A DNA stretch of 64,000 nucleotides from Reticulascus tulasneorum (lineage: Eukaryota; Ascomycota; Sordariomycetes; Glomerellales; Reticulascaceae), in assembly GCA_001557505.1 (NCBI GenBank), contig LSAX01000006.1, positions 3,534,001 through 3,598,000 of the forward strand. Direction: 5' to 3'. The position numbers and the translations under genes were made by a program. Below are positions 12,804-26,139 of this stretch, one piece after another (position 1 is the first letter of the stretch; each line of letters begins with the position of its first letter). The notes beneath the pieces were generated by a model. That model did not search any database. It was given only the letters and a program-made list of their open reading frames with translations, and was not told where the DNA came from.

Positions 12804-14481
12804 TTGCTCTGATTGTCAATACTCTGTGGGTTCAAAATGACCTTCTATATGGGTAATTCTGATGTTGCGAGCTTGCGTTTGCGAATCGGCGATATGAAGC
12901 CCAGATTGCACGAAGGGGAGCAAGAGGTTGCTGCCTTGCACCGACGTGGGGAGCTTCACATTGTGTGGCGCAATCATGAGGTTTGTTCTGGGCTGGCCAC
13001 GCTATAAGCACAGCGGAGTCTGAGAGCCATTATTGATTGGAGCCCAGGGACTACGAGTCGCGTTGGGATAGTCTCACAACGATAGTAGAGACGATTCACA
13101 GTTAACGTGTTCATTCTAGCTAGGAATGACTGTATCTCACTTTGTGTGTCCGATGACGTGAGAATAGAAATGTCCAACACGACAGCTAACTACCTTGCAC
13201 TCTGAGCTCCCCAGAATGTGATCGCGGTGACGGCGCCAGAGGAGCAGCTCCCTATGGCAATCCTCTTCTTCAAAAAGGTTTGCATCGCTGCAGAGAAGCT
13301 GTTCGGGCTACGTAGAGTAATGCCATGACAGCCCACCCAGATACCCCATGCGTCATGTTTCACCCTCATCACTAGGATCGTCACTTCATGGGAGTTGAAA
13401 TGCACTGCAGCTGACGGGAGACACACCTGAGGAAAGATTTAGCCTGCTGCAGGGATGGAGGGGCACAATGCAGTGGGGATGAAAACACCATGCTAACTGC
13501 ACCACCAATTCGTTAATTATGTCTGATTTCTGTGGTTCCCTTCCATGCATTTTAACGGGACGGAGGCACGTGGGAGGGTTCAGACTGACCCTAGGTAAAG
13601 CAATTACAGGAGACAATCGGGGCCTTGTCCAAAACCCCCCCAAGCTGGTGCTTCAAATCTAAACCACCACATTTGCAACCTCCTCATGCCTTGCTTTGAC
13701 TCGACGGCCTCGCCCTCATCTCATCGGCCCACTCTTGCCAAGTTTAGGCGAAGCCGGTATTGATGTGGTATTCTCACCATGCACAGAGTTTCGGCGAGTT
13801 TGGGGGGCATCTCTGCTCGGCTGCGCTTCCTGTCGTAAATTACCAGTACGAATCCGTCGACGGATCCAAACCACCGTTTCCTATCCCCAAAACATCTACA
13901 TTTTGCAGAGCTATGGAAAGAGGGCTCCGAACTCTGCTTAACCTTCCCCTGCATCCCCGCGCTACATATACATTTACATATGGTCGTCTGTGGATCGTCG
14001 GCAACAGCGGGGGCAAACCACAACCCCAGTTAACTTCTTCTGCGCATGTCTTGACGTGGATGTCTGACTGCCGGTGCTCCCCCTTGTTGTTCTTCCTGCT
14101 TCGTACCTGCAACTATCTTTCATGTCATTAAATGAATTGGACGGGGGTTTGACCGTCAACGTTCGCAATGCCACCTACAGGATGCTTTGGCCACGCGAAT
14201 CCCCAAAATCCGGGCACCACGACGAGGAAGTGCTTGTCGTCCAGACTGGGATGAATGATTCCGCCAATCAACCACACACGGCAACATATTTCATCTGTGC
14301 TGGCACTCTGGATCCCCGGGATCCAGTCAAATTGTTGGTGGGCACGGCAGAAGAAGATGCATGTTATAATGGACTGACAGCCTCATCGAACTGCGATGAA
14401 TGTCGAGCTCATCCGAGCCACCAGAACCCCAGGTGTCGGGTCTTCCAGTAGCCCAGACAGCCAATCCCGGTATCAGCTAAG
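12804..14481. other. Intergenic: divergent promoters of GH71 and PL4 genes
   Basis: About 1.7 kb lie between the starts of two divergently transcribed polysaccharide-degrading enzyme genes. I see no supported coding sequence. Several open frames around 13700-14170 overlap one another on both strands and carry no recognised domain. A shared regulatory region is possible but unproven. Confidence 0.5.
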
Positions 14482-16151
14482 ATGGCGTTCAAGGCCCTTG
14501 CGCATCTCGTGTTTCTCAGCATCTTTATCTCTGCCTCAACCGTCTTTGCTGCCTTTGGATTTACCACTTCGGGTAACAATCTGGTCGTCGATGCTGGATC
14601 TTTGAACACGCTCATCTTCCAGGTGTCCAAATCCAATTGCGACATCAACTCCATAAGATATCGTGGAGTCGAGCTGCAGTACGCCAGCAAAGGAACCCAC
14701 ATCGGCTCGGGTCTCGGTACTGCTTCTGTGGCCGCGTCGCAAGTTTCAGCAAAGGGCATCAACTACATCAAGATAACATGCACGACTTCCACGCTCACCC
14801 ACTATATGGTCGTCCGCGAAGGCGACAGTACTGTCTATCTCGCCACCTACATCACGGCCCAACCCAGCATAGGAGAGCTTCGCTTCATTGCACGCCTGAA
14901 CCCATCCGTGCTGCCAAATGAGTATCCATTTGGCGCTGTTTCCAATACTGCCAGCAGCAGCTCAAAGGTCGAGGGGGACGATGTCTTCGTCGTGAATAGT
15001 CAAACCCGGTCCAAATTCTACTCGAGTGAGCGTTTCATCGATGAGAATGTCCACTGTGTTTGGGGCACCAGCCCGGAGGAAATCCATGTCTGCATTCTCA
15101 TCCCCCAGCATGAATCGTCCTCTGGAGGTCCATTCTTCCGTGACATCAACACGAACAATGGTGGTGACTCTACCAATCTGTACAACTACATGAACAGCGG
15201 GCACGTTCAAACAGAGGGATGGCGGACCGGACTGCACGGACCTTATCTGATGCAATTCTCTCGTAGCGGTATTTCAAACATTGCAGATGTTGATGTCTCG
15301 TTCTTCGACTCATTAGGAATCCAAGGATACATCCCAACGTCGGGACGCGGCTACATCAGTGGGGTTGCGTCTGGAATTGCCAGCAACTTCCAGAAGGTGG
15401 TGCATTGGTACAATTCAGCTGCGCAGTACTGGGTGTATGCATCCTCCAACGGGACCTTCACCTCTCCAGCCATGAAGCCGGGAACATACACAATGGTCCT
15501 CTACCAGACAGAATACAATGTCGCCCAGCTTAGTGTCACAGTCTCGGCAGGCCAGACAACATCCATAAACATTTCCAACGCGCAACCAGCTCGCAACACG
15601 CTCTGGAAAGTGGGTGAATTTGACGGCCAGCCGACCGCTTTCCGCAATGCCGATAAGTTCCTGCGGATGCACCCTAGTGATAGCCGTATGAGCAGCTGGG
15701 GACCCTTGACTTATACCGTTGGGTCTTCATCCAGCAATGACTTCCCCATGGCCATTTTCACTAGCGTCAACAATCCAGCCACGATCAAGTTCACCCTTGC
15801 CTCTGCCCCAGGGGCCGCTACGCTTCGAATTGGTACCACTCTCAGCTTCATGGGCGCACGACCGCAAGCCAAGGTGAACAATTGGGCTGGTCCAACCCCC
15901 GCGGCGCCGTCGAAGATTGATTCTCGTGGTGTCACTCGTGGCGCATACCGTGGCTATGGTGAGGTATATGACGTTAAAATTCCGGCCGGCACTCTCGTCG
16001 CTGGTTCGAACACAATCACTATTAGCGCAATATCTGGAAGCAGTGGTGCACAGTTCCTGAGCCCAAATATAGTGAGTCGTGCCCAGCCCAGCCAGCGACA
16101 GCATTGGCTAACTCTAGGCAGATAATGGATGCAGTTGAGCTATTCACATGA
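14482..16151 (+). CDS. Secreted rhamnogalacturonan lyase, polysaccharide lyase family 4
   Basis: This enzyme cuts rhamnogalacturonan I, the branched part of pectin, by beta-elimination outside the cell. Two exons (14482-16071 and 16122-16151) give 539 residues. A hydrophobic signal peptide occupies about residues 1-23 and ends ...VFAAFG. The order is the PL4 catalytic beta-sandwich, a fibronectin III-like middle domain and a C-terminal CBM-like domain. K178 in TRSKFYSS and H241 in MNSGHVQTE lie 63 residues apart, close to the spacing of the catalytic lysine and histidine of the Aspergillus aculeatus enzyme. The small last exon restores the family ending (MDAVELF). Without that splice the frame would run into an unrelated tail at 16125. 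The acceptor used is GCAG at 16118-16121, not the CTAG four bases upstream. Confidence 0.93.
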
Positions 16152-16560
16152 AGGAAAGCTTCCTCACAACTGTCCCTGATCTTGTCGGGCGAAGTGTCAG
16201 CACACGTAGAGTTTGAACCGAGTGGATGATGGTAGATCTCGAACAACACAACCGCAACGTCCATTTGTGATATGGGGATGGTGGCAACCAGACTAACGTT
16301 CGCAGATGCGGCAGACGCTTCCAACAGTCACGATTTGCAATGCATAGCACATTTCCTTTACACCACCCAGTTCAGAAATTCAGAAACATTTACTTTAAGA
16401 ACCTCTTTTCCTTTAATGCTCGATATAACATTGACCCCGAACACTCCAGCCGTTGCCGTTGACTAGAAGTTATTTCATACACAGCTATCTGCCGATTGCT
16501 TCTCATAACAGTACAGGGTAGTATACACGAATGCTAAGACCTAGATGATATATTCGGATT
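16152..16560. other. Intergenic between convergent genes
   Basis: This 409-bp stretch separates the 3' ends of the PL4 gene (plus) and the zinc-finger gene (minus). I see no gene in it. It should hold both polyadenylation regions. Confidence 0.5.
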
Positions 16561-18924
16561 TTATCGGGGCATGAATGCAGTGAAATCATATATCCCTGCG
16601 TTTTCTTGGGGATCAGGATTCCAATATTGACCTTGCTGGTCGCCACCTTGATACTGCCACAGAGGAAGAGTTGAATCGATGGGCAGCATGTTGTCTGGCA
16701 TTGCCATGAACTGCCCAGGGTCAGGGGTAGGCAAGCCAGCCGTGCCATGTGTTTGCTGCTGCAAGTTGAACACGTTCATTGGGAACCGTGGTGAAGGCGC
16801 GGCTTGTGTTTGCTCCATCAATGGCTCCAATGCTCGGGACTGATTTGACCCGCGGAACTCGGTTGATGTAGATGAGACCCGCCGGACAGTTTTCACGCTG
16901 TCCGAGTGAGCAAGCATTGATTGCCCAGCTGAGGACTCGTATCCCGAATTGGTGAAGACACCCACTGATTGATTATCCTCCGAACCGTCATCCACATCAA
17001 CTCCGGAGTCTGGGCGGGGACCATTCCGCACCACATGACGAGGAACGGGGAATCGGGAAGGGGATGTGTCGTTCTTCCGGTTGCTGCGATTCGAGTATGG
17101 CATCAGCTGCGCGTTCATGGTACACTGCTCGATAACTTGAATAAACTGGTTGCGGTAGAGATTGCCAATTGTCTCTAATGTTTGTTCGTTTAGGCCGTTG
17201 TTGCGAAGGCTACCCTCCAAAGCCTTTAGACTCGCCAAAAACTGAGTTTGAAGTTCAAAATGTTCAATTACAGGACAGAAATCTTCAAGAAACTGTCAGA
17301 CAATATACTAGGAGGAATTTGGAAGGCATAAATACCGTGAGCCTGTATCTCGCGATCATCGTCGTCTGGGAATAGAAGATTCCAGATTTCCTTCCATTGG
17401 ACGTCCGTTGACATCCCACTAGCTCTTTTCCGACTCAGAAGCTTTGTCGCAGTTGGTCCGTCGATTCCGGACTCGGGATCATGATCAGAGATGTCGCACA
17501 TGAGCTCCTTTGGTAGTCGCTGGTGGTCACGCAAGTCTTTTCGACTCGGGAAGTCTCGGTTGCAACGATCACAGACGAAGGCGGACGGATCATTGCGCTT
17601 GTGTTGCTTGACGATGTGCTGCCTGGAACAAAATCAGCTGTTGCTTGTCAATCTTGTAACAGACGCTCGTTACCTCAGCTCAGCAAACTTCGGGAAATAT
17701 GTCATTGCACACGAATGATGCTCCCGGACATTGAATCGATGGGGGTTTCGCTTGCGGAAAGGACAACTAAGTCGCAAATTCTCCTCGGCTTCTCTGGGTG
17801 ATGCTCTCGCTCTCTTGAAGGGCATACCAGCCCCCGAATCGCCTTCATCATCGCTGATCTCGTCGCCCTCCTCGTCCCCATCGCCACCCTTTTTGCGCTT
17901 GCCATTCTGGGATCCCCGGCCGGAGCCCGGCGCGGATCCTCGCCCAAGAAATCCACCGGAAGAACCGGATGAAGTTGAGGTGGTTTGAACGAGTTGAACT
18001 ATCGGCATTGGAGACCGGTTGAAAGCAAATCGACCAATATCTTGGATAAACCTTGACACCAGCTGTCGGAGAATCGCCGGAGGTGCTGCTACTTCTTCCA
18101 GATCAACCCCATAGGCGATCTGAAGAGTGTAGTCGAGAATGGCGTCCGTATCTTCGTTGGAGAACTCCTCAGGTGTCGACGGGCTGGTAGTTTCCCATCT
18201 GCGAGAAAGACATTCAATACCCGAATCGAAGCTCAAGCGTCCTTGCCCTGCAACTCTTTGGGCGTTTTCCATCGGGCTTGAAGACGCTTCCGCTGTTTGC
18301 GGTCTGGTGTCACTGTTAACTGTGCATGCTTGAAGGTCTCTTCGAATCACAAACCAACCTCGGCGTTCCCATCATCGGTGGTGGGTCTTCAGGCCCTGAG
18401 ATATCCTCCACTGCCACGTCCTCGTCCTTGTCCCATGGGCCGGCGATTTCAGAGTTGACTGCGTAACGGCTTTCTTCGTGAAGTGAGTCAACAAAAGTCG
18501 AGCAAGAATCGCATGATTCCCTGTATCTATGCCCGCCTTGGCCGGATCTTGACAGCTGAAATGGGGTTAAACTCCGGTCCGGGGCATCGAGGTCCGGAGT
18601 GGTTGCTCTTGTGAAGGTAGAAAGGGTTGGAGACATCGGCATTGAGCCTGTGGTGGCTGAGTCAGGAATATTTGTCGAGCTCATGGTTGAAGAGGTAGGC
18701 GAACGATCCCGGAAGCCTTTGTTGAAGGAGGTCGACACTATGGTCAAGCCCTCGGGACATCGGGAAGTTTGGGAAAGGCGCCGTTCCTTTTCCACTGGTA
18801 TCTCATCCACACCATAATGCTTTACAGGAGTGGCGGAGACGTCGAGGTGACGCGTCTCGCGAGTTCGTATGGGGATGTTGATGGAAATTGGGTCATTCTC
18901 CCTCCCACAATGCGAGGTGGCCAT
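16561..18924 (-). CDS. Zinc-finger (C2H2-like) protein of a fungal family, function unknown
   Basis: Four exons on the minus strand (18924-18359, 18312-17674, 17622-17336, 17282-16561) give 737 residues. The first ~330 residues are low-complexity and Ser/Pro-rich, with an acidic run (GDEISDDEGD) next to a basic run (GKRKKGGDGD) that could act as a nuclear localisation signal. A central block around residues 385-470 has CPFRKRNPHRFNVREHHSC followed by H-x4-H, and then CDRCNRDFPSRKDLRDH. These are two zinc-finger-like units characteristic of a family often annotated 'C2H2-type' in Pezizomycotina. The C-terminal ~240 residues are disordered and Gln/Pro-rich. The first intron (46 nt, donor GTTGGT) is the least certain border, chosen because it alone keeps the frame. 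A nuclear or regulatory role is inferred only from composition. Confidence 0.8.
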
Positions 18925-20719
18925 CGCTTGATGCCTGTCCTGGGACTGACAATATCCGAACAAGGGCGAAGTATACTGGGGATCCTCGCCGATTCTCGAA
19001 CACGACCTCTCTTGCTCAGTCTTAATTGATGACTATTTGATTGGCATATCACTGACTTGGCAGGAATAAAGAGAAGGAAAATCGAGCAGTTGGTTTCTAG
19101 GAAGTCAGAGGTAATCATCCTCTCTGTTGGTTGCCTCAAAATGCTCCTTCGAGGGTTGCCTGCCGCTCAGCCCCCACTTCATACCCTTGCTCTTCACCCT
19201 GCGCCGTGCTGCGTCCCAGAGCTCGCTAAGCCGTTTTCGCTTTCGTGTTCCAAAAAGGAATGCGCGCGCCTGTCGCTGATTCGCTCATTGTCGTCGAAAT
19301 CTTCGAGTCTCGACATTTGGGGATCGTAAATCTTGGAGTCGGGGATCCGTGCATCTCAGGTTGGTCCGCGAGCCATGACATCAGCCAGCCTTACGTAGTT
19401 TACTATCGAAGCTGCTGTAACTCTTTCCTTGTGTCAGGCTGCGGCAGTGAGTCAAGTCTCAATGAACCGGTAATTATTGCGTGAGCAGCTGGTAGATTAC
19501 AACTGCTGATACCGAGCTCTCGGACGATCAGATACATGCCATCTGTTAGTGACGTCGCATTCCTTTTTTACCAGAGTTCCCGAATAAAGAACGCCTAACT
19601 CGATTCCAGCTGCACGCAATCTTACGGGAACCCCCCGAAATAGACAAGGATTTTAGTGCATGCCCAGATTCAGATCTAAAACTGGGGGTTAATACGGGTT
19701 ATTTTAAATATAAAAACCAGGATGTGTCATGGCTTGAATTGGCGAATCTGATTCGATGATGGTCTTCATTCCTTGATTTGACTCCAAACATCGAATTCAC
19801 CTCAATTGACATGGCCTTATGGGGAGCTGATAGGAAACCTTCCCTGAAACCGCAATTATGTAACTCGAAGAGCGATGGGATATAAATGATCTCAACGATA
19901 TGGATTGGAAATGATCGAGGGTTTGCGCGGGGACTCAGCAACATTTCAAGGTCTTTCGAAAACGACTACGAGTTGGTGTGTAAGGTCTTAGACAGTACAT
20001 AACGAACTTGAGAGAAACTTCAAATCATCGAAATCATATTGGAATTACCCCAGAATGTCAAACACAGGTGTCGCCTATGGCCAAGATGGTGGAAAGGACC
20101 CAGCCAGGTGAGCCGGCAACGATACTACCTTTGAAGTCCAAGAACTAATCGGCCAATAGGTCAGCGAACTCGTACAACCTTGATCGGTACATTCACCAAA
20201 CTTCGCACTGGTCAGATCGAGTTGTACAACTTCAGCGCGCTGGGTATCAACATCGGCGGGACATGACACCGCAGGCGCATCATGGGAGGCATGATCCTAT
20301 GCAGATTGATCTAAACTCCCTACTTGGCCAGACGCAAAGAAGGTTCAACGAGAACGGCTCAAAAGACAAACGCTGATTGGCATTGGTCAGTTGAACCATT
20401 GTGCTGCGACTGTACTATGCCGATAGGAAGATACCGGACACGCATGTAAGCCTTGGACAACAAGAACCGAGTCGCTTGCAAGTGCAATCGGGGGATAGGG
20501 CATTCAGTGCCCTGTTTTCTGCAAAAAGAGCCGACGCATACACTGTACATAGATCGAAGTGGCTAGATTTGAGATAATTCTTTGACTTGGTATATGAATA
20601 TCTTGTCTAAAGAACCGACGATCAACACATTAATTTGGCACCCGGATGATTAAAGCAAACATAACACGCCGTTTATTTGACTCTTGGCACGCTCAAATTA
20701 CCTCGTAGGCGTGCAGTCT
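18925..20719. other. Intergenic, no gene seen
   Basis: About 1.8 kb holds the promoter of the zinc-finger gene (right of 18924) and the 3' flank of the MFS gene. The part near 19680-20000 is AT-richer than its surroundings. Only short, mutually overlapping open frames occur and none resembles a known protein. Confidence 0.45.
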
Positions 20720-22543
20720 TTATTCAGAAGCATGTCTCTGTATGGTGAATGACCACAGCAGTGCCCCGAGAGAGACGCAAACAAGATAAAGCCACCATAC
20801 GGCACCCACCACGCCGGTGTGGACACCCCAAGCAAATATCCAGCCGCCGACAGCAGGCCCAACAGCCCGAGCTAGACTTGCGAGCATATTCCCAGCTCCG
20901 TGGACGGTCCCCAAGGCACTTCTGGCCGGAGCTGCCTCAGTAAGAAGAATAACAGTGCTTGGGATTGCCATCGTCCGTGCCATGATCTGACCACAGATAA
21001 TCACGCCAAGACCGAACCAGCGAAGTATACCGTCCGTTGGCAAAATGGAGAGATACGGCGCGATGGCGTAAACGATAGGGAAGATTACGAGCGAGATTCG
21101 AAGAACTCCGAGGGTGCCAACCCGAGATTGTATTCTCGGGTAGATAAATAGCTGGAGCAGAATGCCACCAATACCAAATGTACCGAGCCAAATGCCGATG
21201 GTTGAAGACTTCAGTCCCAGACCACCTGCGAAGGCCACAAACGTGGCGTGTGTGTTATCGACGTGAGGCGTGCTAAGGTAGACTGGGAAGATGTGCATGA
21301 AGGCGGAATTATGTAGCGGAAGAAGTCCAAATGATACCATCGCGGTGATGACGTCTCGTGTCCAGATCTTCCGGAACGGCATCGAAGCCGGCTTCGTGGA
21401 AGACGGTGGCGGAGGTAACGAGAGCTTGACTTCTTCAAGTTGGTCGAACGAGGAGGAACGGATAGTAGGTTCTGGTGTGAATGCCTCCTCGTCGCGAACA
21501 GGTACGTATTCAGCTTGACTCTGGAGTCCAACTGCCCGCTTCGTCAGACGAATCAGTGCTCTGCCAATACGTAAGCCCCAATCCTCGTCAAGTTCTTTCC
21601 CAGGAAGGGTTTCTCTGAGACCAAACTGTGCGAGGACCAAAGCACAGCACAACATGCCAGCGTTCATCAAGGCTGGAAGAGCATAAGGGTAGGATAGCAT
21701 CCATTCCACCCCTTCGGGATTCCCTCCAAAGTTCAGAACACCTTCCGGTCCGAACAGCCACGGCAAACTTGCCGCAGGCTCTGCCAGAAATCCACCAAGC
21801 GCTAGACTCAATACCATGCCAGAGTTAAACACGAGGGGGAGCAGCAAGAAAGCCTTGGTCTGGAATTTTCGCTCCTGCACAATTTCGGCAGTCATGGTCC
21901 TCATGATGCTCACGTTTCCATTCGCCAAACCTGCAACCAATCGCCAGAACATCAATGCTTCAAAACTGCGCGAGAAGCCAAACGCTGCGTTCGCAATGAC
22001 GGATACAAATAATCCGACAACGATAGACGTCTTCCGCCCATGAGAATCTGAGATGCGCCCCCACGGCAAGCTGACCGCGAATTGTGCGAGCGGAAAGGCC
22101 GCTACGAGCAAACCTGAATATTTGGAGACCTGGGCGGAGATGGCGCCATCAGTGCTCGTGCCTGTCGGCGCATTGCGGGATGCTGCAGACGGAGGCGGCG
22201 GAAGCACGGACTTGACAAGATAAAAGATGTAGGGCAGAAGACAGACGTTGGAGAGCGGCTCGCTGAGGCGGCAGAGAGCTAGGATGAAGAGCTGGTCCTT
22301 GTTTGGCAAATCCATCCACCCGATCTTCTGCCTCGCCTCTGTCTGCACTGAGCGGAAACCGCCTCTCTCGGCATTTTCTCCAGCTTCGGCAGGGGATGCA
22401 GGGCTAGCAGTGCGCTCTCCTGGTAGCGTGTAAGTTAGTGAAGGCTTGATTCTAGGAATTTGCGATGCTCATAGCACTGAATGGAGGTTGTCGATCTGCG
22501 GGACGAATATGAACGACGTACGAACCGCCAATGAGTGAACCAT
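20720..22543 (-). CDS. Major facilitator superfamily transporter (DHA1-like)
   Basis: A 12-helix membrane carrier of 573 residues in two exons (22543-22522 and 22419-20720). The large exon alone has no usable ATG near its 5' end; the nearest internal one would remove a soluble leader. A 22-nt first exon (MVHSLAV) joins through a GTACGT donor, a CTAAC branch site about 18 nt before the acceptor and a CTACCAG acceptor, with correct phase. The loop after helix 2 carries MFS motif A (GRISDSHGRK), and helix 1 begins near PNKDQLFILALCRL. A long hydrophilic loop sits between helices 6 and 7 around residues 290-350, as in drug/H+ antiporters. The substrate cannot be told from sequence. It is transcribed divergently from the sugar-transporter gene, with 1.4 kb between their starts. 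Confidence 0.88.
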
Positions 22544-23987
22544 CTCGTCCACTACCTGCTCCTGTCTGCCACTACAATGCGACAATCAAGAGTCTGTGTA
22601 TAGGATCAAACTGCTTGCCTCACATCTTAATTTCGTCTTGCCACTATTCGAAAAGGGTCCTATGCCGCGACGTATCGAAAGTGCGCCGTGCTGTGCCATT
22701 TAACTGCAAAGGCTCGGAGACAACTTGGCCGTTATCTGGGATGGAGTGACGTGATAAAGGATCATGGTCATTATCAGAGGTTCGAAGTGGTAAGAGTTAA
22801 TATGTAGGCAATCGGCCGCGACTTTAGCCAAGGGACGAGACGGAGCGTGATAGATGGGTTGGCTTGTCCGTCCTGGGAAGGCAATGGGGCTGGTGCATTG
22901 GCAGGTCGGAAGCAGCCTTAGATCTTCCGCATTTATTATCCGCCCCTCCATGATTCGGTCTCGGATAGCAGCTGCCGATGACACGACAGCCGACTCATCG
23001 TACTACATTAGTTGAATGATCAGCAAGATGAGATTGAAGAGGGGGTGGATGAAATCCAATTTCAATTGCTCTGAAATGTTCGAGTTCTTGATTATTCGTT
23101 GCACAGTCACCGCCATCTCGCACCTTGCTGCAGAGACAATATGCTGATCTTCCAGCATTATGGTTTTGATGGATTTTCCAGGCTAGCTGTTTGGGACGTT
23201 GGCGGGCACCAAATCCGTGTTCTTTCCATACGCCACGACTCTTTCCCCGCCCTCGAGCCCGCCGAAGAGCTCGGGAGATGAACTTGGCGAATCATCTGGG
23301 TCGCAGCTTTTGCAACACCCCACGCTACCTTACTTGCGGATGGACGAGCAATTATTGGATGTCACCGGTATGCTGGGCGTTGGTCCTCCTGCTCTGAAGT
23401 GTGAGGGGCGTCCAAAGACACTGATTTTGGGGAAAGAACTCCCTTGCAAATAAGTGGGTGTCGAGTCCTAGCCCCGTGGACCATTGGACCTGATCCTCTA
23501 CCTCGAGAGTTGATTCCAGCTTCTTGCCCTTACCCTTGGTATCTTATTAGTTGCAAGTTAAACACCTTTAGGTACCTAGGGAGGTGCCTAGGTAGGTAAG
23601 GTGAGTTGTCCGCTGGGCAAGGAATCCGTTGATGGATTCCATTACAAATTTATTACCGCAGTGCACTACTGAGACTTTGCGGAGCACAAACGACTTTACC
23701 AAAGCTACCTACTAAGGCAGGTAGCTCCGTTCAGGTTGCCCGACCCCCACCTTCCCAGCGAATGGAGGTGAGCACGTAGCTAGCTGCGAAACGAACCCGA
23801 ATTCAACAATCGGCCACGCCTGTCAAGTCTTCGCCGTCCACCATTACCTTTCTCGCATCGACTTCTTCGATAGCAGCCATTTGAATTATACACGTAGAAA
23901 GAATCGGTGGCCTCAGTCTGTATCCTTTCGTGTCGGGTTGGCTGCCTACGACGGACTCTGACTTCGACTTTTGTGTTCCCCGCCACC
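22544..23987. promoter_or_regulatory. Divergent promoter region of two MFS transporters
   Basis: This 1.4-kb stretch lies between two divergent transporter genes. No gene is supported. Around 23569-23600 there is a run of TACCTAGG/CCTAGGTA-type sequences, and near 23705-23728 related AGCTACCTACT and GCAGGTAGCT stretches in opposite orientation. The start codon on the right is preceded by CGCCACC, a strong eukaryotic initiation context. Confidence 0.45.
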
Positions 23988-26139
23988 ATGGCCAAGGCCG
24001 GGATGACACCCGCAGTCTTGCGATTGTATTTCCTCTGCTTCTACTTCGGTATCGGCGCATCAGTCTGGGGGTAAGTCTTCGAACCTTGCCCCTCGTTACA
24101 CCCCAATTCCTTCGGCGATGGCTCGAGAAAACCGCCTCATACGGTGCTTGTTGTTTCCCGCCAGCGTGGATGTAGCCCACGGGTCGTCAGCCTCCGTGAA
24201 TCTGTAGGTAGGGCGGGGCGCGGCGCCGGCGACCACAGGCAAATGCATCGCACTTCTGTCATCAAGGCCGAATCACCCGTGCCGGCGGCGGCCATCTTAC
24301 ACTGCTTTGAATCACATCTTGCAGAATACCGTGCCGCGAACCTGAGCTCAACGATTCACTAACCGCGTTCTTTAGATACAATATCGGTATTCTGTCATCC
24401 ATCCTCGTTCATCCAGGATGGGTGGCACTCATGGGACATCCCGATCCATCAAAGAAGGGCGTGATCACTGCCATATACTATCTCGGCACGTGGCTGAGCT
24501 ATGTCTTCATATCCCATCCTCTTAGCGACTGGCTAGGACGCCGATATGCCGCATGTGCTGGAACTTTGACCGTGTGCTTGGGAGCAGCTCTTCAGGCAAT
24601 CAGCAACGGCCCCAATCCATTCGCAGTGATGGTCACTGGCAGGGTTATCTGCGGTTTAGGAGTTGCCGTGGTCTCTACTTCGGTTCCATTGTACCAAAGG
24701 TGAAAACACCTGGGGCAATTTCCTTCATCGGCGCTAACCTTTTGCTACAGTGAGATTTCTCCCGCCAAGGAGCGAGGGAAATTTGTGACTATGAATCATG
24801 TTGGGTTCATCGCCGGTCTTGCCGCGGGCCTGTGGTACGTTGATATCCAGTCTTAAGATGACCTATTCAACTAAACTCTTTGGCAGGGTTGGATATGCCA
24901 TGACCTTCTGGACCTCTGAAGCGGGCGTGTATTATGGCTGGAGGGTTTCTATCATCCTGGAAATGATCCCTGCGTTGGTGTTCGGCGTGGGACTCCCATT
25001 CATTCCCGAGACGTAAGTGGCTTCGTCTAGCCAGTCCCAGTCCCAGTCATTGCTCTTCAATGATAAAGATGCTGACTATCACAGGCCTCGCTGGCTTGTT
25101 GAGAACGGCCGACGAGAGGAGGCAAGATCGACTCTTCATTGGCTCCGAGAGGGTAGTTTCTCAAATGAGCAAATCGAACACGAATTCAACGGCATCAAAC
25201 AGAGCGTAGATGAATATCGCTCTTCGGGTGTAAACTGGCTATCACTCTTCAGAGAAAAGCCTCTCTTTGCCCGTCTCTGGCGGGCAGCCCTGTTGCAGTT
25301 CATGGCACAGATGTGTGGTGCGACCGCTATGAAGTATTACCTGCCAACGTTGCTGAAAGCCCTCGGCCTGGAAACGCGTATTGCACTCATGGCTGGTGCC
25401 ATCGAGATGACTCTCAAGATTGGTTTCACTATCCTAGAGATGTTCATCATCGATCGTTTTGGCCGGACAACCTGCCTCGTTGCTGGATGTATTGTAATGG
25501 CATTTGCCATGATGGTACCTGTCTCCGCTCTGCTCCCTTTCAGAGCGCCGCTAAGACTTTGTGCTCTAGATCAACGGTGTCTTGCCCATCATCTACCCGG
25601 ATAATGCCAACAAGGTTTCGGATGTCATCTGCATTATCTTCATTTTTGTGTATGCTTTGGGCTATAGCTTAGGCTTTGGGCCAGCCTCGTGGGTATACAA
25701 CTCAGAGGTAGATTCTTGAAAATGATGTCTATGTCAGGAAATAATGACTAATTCAGTCGGACAGATCTTTCCGACCTCAGTGCGAGCACGTGGGCTGAAT
25801 CTGGCAGCATCAGCCGGTGCCATCGGTGCCATTGTCGTGGCTCAAATATGGCCTGTTGGCGTGGCTGCCATGGGCAGTAAGGTTTACTTCTTTTTTATGG
25901 CCGTCAACCTTATTTGCGTACCGGTATGTACCCAGTTTAAGCCCAATCCCTTGGGACAATGCTGATTATTATCGCAGATCCTTACTCTGTACTATCCCGA
26001 GACCAAGGGGCGTGCGTTGGAGGATATGGACGAACTTTTTGGTCCAAGGACAGGTTCTCGGACATACGATAATGATGGTAACTATGAATTAGATGCCCCT
26101 GAAAGCCACCATGCTCATCCATTTCCTAGGCGTGTCTGA
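23988..26139 (+). CDS. MFS sugar transporter (hexose/lactose permease type)
   Basis: A proton-coupled plasma-membrane sugar carrier. Eight exons (23988-24070, 24376-24699, 24751-24834, 24887-25012, 25085-25514, 25570-25707, 25765-25923, 25978-26139) give 501 residues. The sugar-porter signatures are present in order: D-x-x-GRR after helix 2 (SDWLGRRYA), PETPRWL after helix 6 (spliced between exons 4 and 5), IDRFGRTT, SEIFPTSVRARG near helix 10, and PETKGRALEDMDELF after helix 12. The first intron is 305 nt, much longer than the others (51-72 nt). The motif set fits the large fungal sugar-porter family (lactose/cellodextrin, glucose or quinate). I cannot assign the substrate, though the LAC12/cellodextrin-like branch is the closest impression. 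The start at 23988 has an ideal context. Confidence 0.93.
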
